Shown: piece by piece, positions 6,220 through 8,923 of the stretch
Layout: every line of letters starts with the position of its first letter
Position numbering within the stretch: position 1 is the first letter of the stretch
Notes under the pieces: model-generated
What the model was told of the DNA's origin: nothing
Database searches by the model: none
What the model saw: only the letters and a program-made list of their open reading frames with translations
NCBI GenBank assembly: GCA_014534385.1
Contig: JACVRP010000128.1
Coordinates: forward strand, 1-8,923
DNA length: 8,923 bases
Reading direction: 5' to 3'
DNA from: Cyanobacteria bacterium Co-bin13
GTDB taxonomy: Bacteria; Cyanobacteriota; Cyanobacteriia; Phormidesmidales; Phormidesmidaceae
Program-made: the position numbers and the translations under genes

Positions 6220-7212
6220 CTAGACCAGATTTTCCACAGGCTGAACCAGGGATTCAACCGAGCTACCGACGCCATTCAAACCACCTGGCGTCACAGCCCC
6301 AATCCCCGCCCGATCCAGAATCTGCGGAATCAGATCCTCCCGCCGCACGGCCATCAGGTGAACGCCCTGGCAGAGCTGTCGGGCTGCCTGCACTTGCTCA
6401 GCCGCGATCGCAATGCCCTCCTGCAAAGGGTCAGACGCAGCCGCCAGTCGGTCAATAATAGCTTGGGGAATTTCTACGCCGGGGACGTTGCGGTTAATGA
6501 AATTGGCGTTTTTAGCCGACTTCAGCAGAAAGATTCCAGCCAAAACGGGGCGATCGCAACCCGCCGCCACCTTCTCCATAAACATCGCTAGCTGGTCAAA
6601 ATCTGAGATCAGCTGGCTCTGGAAAAACTGGGCTCCGGCCTCTAGCTTGCGCTCGAAGCGGCGTTGCAGACCAGACAGGCTGCGGCACTGGGGATCGACT
6701 GCGGCTCCCACAAAGAGATCTAGTGAGCCATCGGGCAGCTCTTTATCGTGGCTGTCGCTGCCCTGATTGAGTTTGTTAATTAGCTTTAGCAGCCGCACCG
6801 ACTCCAGCTCAAACACGCTGCGGCATTCTGGATGGTCGCCTGCTTTAACTGGGTCGCCAGTTAGGGCCAGCAGATTGCGAACGCCTAGGGCATGGGCTCC
6901 CATCAGGTCGGCTTGGAGGGCAATGGCGTTGCGATCGCGGCAGGCCATCTGACAGATCGACTCAATCCCCTCCTGCTGCAAAATCACTGCCGACGCCAGC
7001 GACGACATTCGCAGCACCGCCCGGCTGCCGTCGGTAATGTTCACAGCATGGACCCGTCCCTTCAGCTGCCTGGCCATCTCCAGCATGTGCTGAGGATTGC
7101 CTCCTTTGGGCGGCATCACCTCAGCGGTGATCAAAAAGTCCCCTGAGCTAGCGGCGCTACGGAAGCGATAGCCCAGGGGCGGAGCAGACAGGCGATCCGG
7201 AAAAACAGACAT
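6220..7212 (-). CDS. metF: Methylenetetrahydrofolate reductase (MetF-like)
   Basis: This 330-aa flavoenzyme should reduce 5,10-methylene-THF to 5-methyl-THF, the methyl donor for methionine synthesis. It has a TIM-barrel MTHFR pattern: ITAEVMPPKG with Glu31 at the catalytic glutamate position (Glu28 in E. coli MetF), HAVNITDG (55-62), CRDRN (91-95), LLALTGDP (114-121, Asp120), GAQFFQSQLISDFD (193-206, with the folate-binding Gln), and PVLAGIFLL (222-230). The first motif is EVMPPKG instead of the E. coli-type FPPR, which suggests a branch closer to MTHFRs of acetogens or of bifunctional homocysteine methyltransferase fusions. It is about 35 residues longer than E. coli MetF. The ATG at 7212 lacks a clear ribosome site. 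It lies 89 bases downstream of trpS on the same strand. Confidence 0.88.
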   Translation of the reverse strand: MSVFPDRLSAPPLGYRFRSAASSGDFLITAEVMPPKGGNPQHMLEMARQLKGRVHAVNITDGSRAVLRMSSLASAVILQQEGIESICQMACRDRNAIALQADLMGAHALGVRNLLALTGDPVKAGDHPECRSVFELESVRLLKLINKLNQGSDSHDKELPDGSLDLFVGAAVDPQCRSLSGLQRRFERKLEAGAQFFQSQLISDFDQLAMFMEKVAAGCDRPVLAGIFLLKSAKNANFINRNVPGVEIPQAIIDRLAAASDPLQEGIAIAAEQVQAARQLCQGVHLMAVRREDLIPQILDRAGIGAVTPGGLNGVGSSVESLVQPVENLV

Positions 7213-7224
7213 TTATTAAGCAAG

Positions 7225-7262
7225 AAAAATCAGGTGAGCTGGCCTGCAGGCACACAGACCTG
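7225..7262 (-). terminator. Possible terminator after trpS
   Basis: On the minus strand CAGGT (complement of 7258-7262) pairs with ACCTG (complement of 7231-7235). An inner GCCTGCAGGC palindrome lies between, and ATTTTT follows at once (complement of 7225-7230). The outer stem is only 5 bp, so termination may be partial. If real it separates trpS from the reductase gene. Confidence 0.35.
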
Positions 7263-7301
7263 TTCATCAGCCATTTTTGGTTCAGTATATCGTGATGCTC
7301 G

Positions 7302-8312
7302 CTACAGCGGCTTGGAGTAGCCCAGGGCGTCTTTGACCTTGGTGAGGGTTTGAAATGCGATCGCACCTGCCCGTTCGTTGCCCTGCTTCAGTACTTTTTC
7401 GAGGTAGGTGCGATCGCCCATCAGCTCACTGTAGCGAGCCTGAATCGGTCGCAATGCCTCCACCGCCGTCTCCGCCAGCAGCGGCTTAAACTGGCCCCAG
7501 CCCATTTCCTGGCACTCTTCTGCCACCGCCTGCTTTGTCTGACCCGACAGCAGCGCATACAGGCTCAGCAGGTTATGGCACTCAGGCCGCTCCGGGTTAT
7601 CAAACTCCAGCCCCCGCTGCGGGTCGGTCTTGGCCCGCTTAATCTTGCGGGTAATGTCTTCAGGGGCATCGGTCAGATCAATCCGGCTCTGGTCTGATGG
7701 GTCAGACTTCGACATTTTCTTAGTGCCGTCGGTCAGGCTCATCACCCGCGCTCCCACCTCCCGAATCAGCGGCTCAGGAATCTTGAGAATTGGCGTGTCT
7801 TCACTGCCAAACTGAAAGTTCAGCCGCGCTGCAATATCCCGTGTCAGCTCCAGGTGCTGCTTCTGGTCTTCCCCCACCGGCACAAACTCCGGCTCATACA
7901 GCAAGATATCCGCCGCCTGCAGCACCGGGTAGTCGAGCAGGCCAATGCTGACATTCTCCCCCTGCTTAATCGCCTTCTCCTTGAACTGAATCATCCGCTC
8001 CAGCCAGTTCAGAGGCGTGATGCAGTTAAACAGCCAGGTCAGCTCAGCGTGGGCCGACACATGAGACTGCACAAACACCGTCGCCTTCTCAGGGTCAATG
8101 CCGCAGGCAAAGTAAGTCGCCGCTGCCTTGTAAGTATTCTCAGCCAGCTGCGTCGGGTCATGGGGCACCGTAATCGCGTGCAGATCCGCCATGAACAGGA
8201 AAGCATCATACTCCTCCTGCAGCTCCACCCAGTTACGGATGGCCCCCAGGTAATTGCCCAGGTGCAAATTGCCAGTCGGCTGGATGCCGGAGAGAATGCG
8301 CTGCTTGCCCAT
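7302..8312 (-). CDS. trpS: Tryptophanyl-tRNA synthetase (TrpRS)
   Basis: This 336-aa class Ic aminoacyl-tRNA synthetase charges tRNA-Trp with tryptophan using ATP in the cytoplasm. The HIGH-type motif is PTGNLHLGNY (12-21) and the KMSKS loop is intact (KMSKS at 199-203). Other family blocks are FLFMADLHAIT (38-48), DYPVLQAADILLY (127-139) and VPVGEDQKQHLELTRDIA (144-161). The length equals that of typical bacterial TrpRS, and the N-terminus MGKQRILSGIQPTG fits without adjustment. The start is ATG at 8312. It is divergent from the small hypothetical gene at 8420, with a 107-base shared upstream region. No T-box or leader peptide signature is seen. Two HIP1 octamers (7357, 7410) lie in its 3' part. 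This assignment is secure. Confidence 0.97.
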   Translation of the reverse strand: MGKQRILSGIQPTGNLHLGNYLGAIRNWVELQEEYDAFLFMADLHAITVPHDPTQLAENTYKAAATYFACGIDPEKATVFVQSHVSAHAELTWLFNCITPLNWLERMIQFKEKAIKQGENVSIGLLDYPVLQAADILLYEPEFVPVGEDQKQHLELTRDIAARLNFQFGSEDTPILKIPEPLIREVGARVMSLTDGTKKMSKSDPSDQSRIDLTDAPEDITRKIKRAKTDPQRGLEFDNPERPECHNLLSLYALLSGQTKQAVAEECQEMGWGQFKPLLAETAVEALRPIQARYSELMGDRTYLEKVLKQGNERAGAIAFQTLTKVKDALGYSKPL

Positions 8313-8419
8313 GTGAGTGCGTCAGTGTAAAGTTTGTCGGTATACGTCTCTTGTGAAGATTCTATAAGAACGCCGGGAGCTTCCAGCCCCCATTTTTTCT
8401 ACTCTTGAAAAAAGCACCC

Positions 8420-8722
8420 ATGAAAAACACCCTTCTACCCACCCTAACCGAATCCCTCCAAGAAGCCATCCAACAGGCTCAATCTGTTAACGCTCACCAA
8501 GATGCCCAGGTCACCTTCGATCGCCTGCACCAAGACCTCGAAGCTCAAAACCCCCAAGCCGCCGACCTGCTAGCCATCCTCTGGCGCGAATACCTCGGTG
8601 CCCAGCGCTCCGCCACCTTCTGGAAAGAACTCTGCCAAGTCGAAAAGCACCTCTCCGAACGCCTCAGCGAAAGCCACCTGCAGCTCAAGCAAAACTACCT
8701 GCGCCTCATGCAAGAGCAGTAG
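8420..8722 (+). CDS. Small helical hypothetical protein (100 aa)
   Basis: I do not recognise a named family. From the ATG at 8420 the protein has 100 residues, nearly all predicted helical: LLPTLTESLQEAIQQAQSV (5-23), then QVTFDRLHQDLEAQNPQAADLLAILWREYLGAQRSATFWKELC (about 35-77), then a charged coiled-coil-like tail EKHLSERLSESHLQLKQNYLRLMQEQ (about 75-100). It is rich in Gln, Leu and Glu, with no signal peptide or membrane segment. A TTG at 8405 would add five residues (MKKAP) but the ATG is preferred. Codon use matches the neighbours, with many NNC codons, which supports a real gene. It is divergent from trpS and followed by non-coding sequence. A small cytoplasmic binding or scaffold protein is possible, but the function is unknown. 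Confidence 0.65.
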   Translation: MKNTLLPTLTESLQEAIQQAQSVNAHQDAQVTFDRLHQDLEAQNPQAADLLAILWREYLGAQRSATFWKELCQVEKHLSERLSESHLQLKQNYLRLMQEQ

Positions 8723-8781
8723 AAACCCCAGCTCACGATCCAAGAGCGCACCCCCTAAGCCAATCCTCAAAGACCCAGACC

Positions 8782-8805
8782 AGGGGCGCATGGATATGCG
8801 CCCCT
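8782..8805. repeat. Perfect palindromic hairpin, intact copy of the dispersed repeat
   Basis: AGGGGCGCAT (8782-8791) and ATGCGCCCCT (8796-8805) form a perfect 10-bp GC-rich stem with loop GGAT. The following bases to 8817 (TACCAGAGAT) match the degenerate copy at 1299-1330 in reverse orientation. GGGGCGNAT/ATNCGCCCC palindromes are frequent between genes of filamentous cyanobacteria (recalled). It lies 59 bases after the 100-aa gene's stop codon and may also end its transcript. Confidence 0.7.
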
Positions 8806-8827
8806 ACCAGAGATGCCCTTTCAATTC

Positions 8828-8862
8828 AGTGATTCAGCCAGCCACAACATAACTGAATCACT
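8828..8862. repeat. 10-bp inverted repeat AGTGATTCAG/CTGAATCACT
   Basis: AGTGATTCAG (8828-8837) and CTGAATCACT (8853-8862) are perfect inverted arms around a 15-base AC-rich loop. There is no U-tract. It could be a transcript hairpin or a regulatory site for a gene beyond the right edge. Confidence 0.55.
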
Positions 8863-8885
8863 AAACTGCCCCAAACGACCACAGA

Positions 8886-8908
8886 CCAAACCCTTTCGGG
8901 GGGTTTGG
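8886..8908. terminator. Strong hairpin near right edge, possible terminator
   Basis: CCAAACCC (8886-8893) pairs with GGGTTTGG (8901-8908) around loop TTTCGGG. The 8-bp stem resembles cyanobacterial transcript-end hairpins. No U-run follows within the window on the plus strand, where GGGG and palindromic GC (CCCGGG, GGGCCC) run to the edge. It may serve the gene at 8420 or a convergent gene outside the window. Confidence 0.45.
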
Positions 8909-8923
8909 GGGAGCCCGGGCCCC

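Noticed and set aside
5980..6591. Plus-strand open frame across the G-rich tract into metF antisense
   Set aside because: It starts in low-complexity repeat DNA and continues antisense to a well-supported gene.
8371..8400. GGGAGC/GCCCCC with a T-run before the 8420 gene, as an attenuator
   Set aside because: The stem is only 6 bp with a mismatch, and no leader peptide or alternative structure is evident.
1..8923. CRISPR array, tRNA or rRNA genes, transposase
   Set aside because: No regularly spaced direct repeats, no cloverleaf-like segment and no transposase motifs were seen on either strand.

Overview
The window looks like chromosomal DNA of a filamentous cyanobacterium, possibly a Leptolyngbya/Nodosilinea-type organism (a guess from the repeats). 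Eleven perfect copies of the HIP1 octamer GCGATCGC occur in 8.9 kb, where about 0.14 would be expected by chance, and all lie inside genes. The intergenic repeats also look cyanobacterial: GTAGGGTGTG/CACACCCTAC ends, AGAAACCSGGTTTCT palindromes, and G-rich GACGCGGGG tandem repeats. Most genes are housekeeping or metabolic. No rRNA, tRNA, CRISPR array, transposase or phage gene was seen.

Left part (1-3301). The 3' portion of an Mrp/NdhD-type cation:proton antiporter subunit runs rightward off the left edge and ends its transcription unit. A leftward cluster faces it: a 91-aa hypothetical protein, a PhzF-family isomerase, then two small overlapping genes. The first of these resembles a BECR-fold RNase (toxin-like) and the second a DUF2283 protein (antitoxin-like). 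The pair is AT-richer than its neighbours, has no HIP1 site, and starts inside the 3' end of the PhzF gene through a GTG codon. It looks like a later addition to the operon.

Middle (3102-4939). A MocR-type regulator (GntR winged helix fused to a class I aminotransferase) is divergent from the leftward cluster. The gap between them holds three GTACAG half-sites with T-rich flanks, spaced 21 and 24 bp centre to centre. This is a good candidate operator for autoregulation and for control of the hypothetical/phzF side. A 100-bp inverted-repeat element separates the regulator from the convergent M48 metallopeptidase.

Right part (4940-8923). All three large genes are leftward: a cytoplasmic-looking M48 zinc metallopeptidase with a C-terminal coiled coil, a MetF-like methylenetetrahydrofolate reductase, and tryptophanyl-tRNA synthetase (trpS). 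The peptidase-reductase gap is packed with G-rich and palindromic repeats. Divergent from trpS is a small helical hypothetical gene, followed by about 200 bases of non-coding sequence with three strong hairpins. One of these is an inverted second copy of a repeat also found after the antiporter gene.

No clearly new multi-gene system is visible. The most promising leads are the MocR operator array with its possible regulon, and the toxin-antitoxin-like pair fused to the end of the phzF operon.
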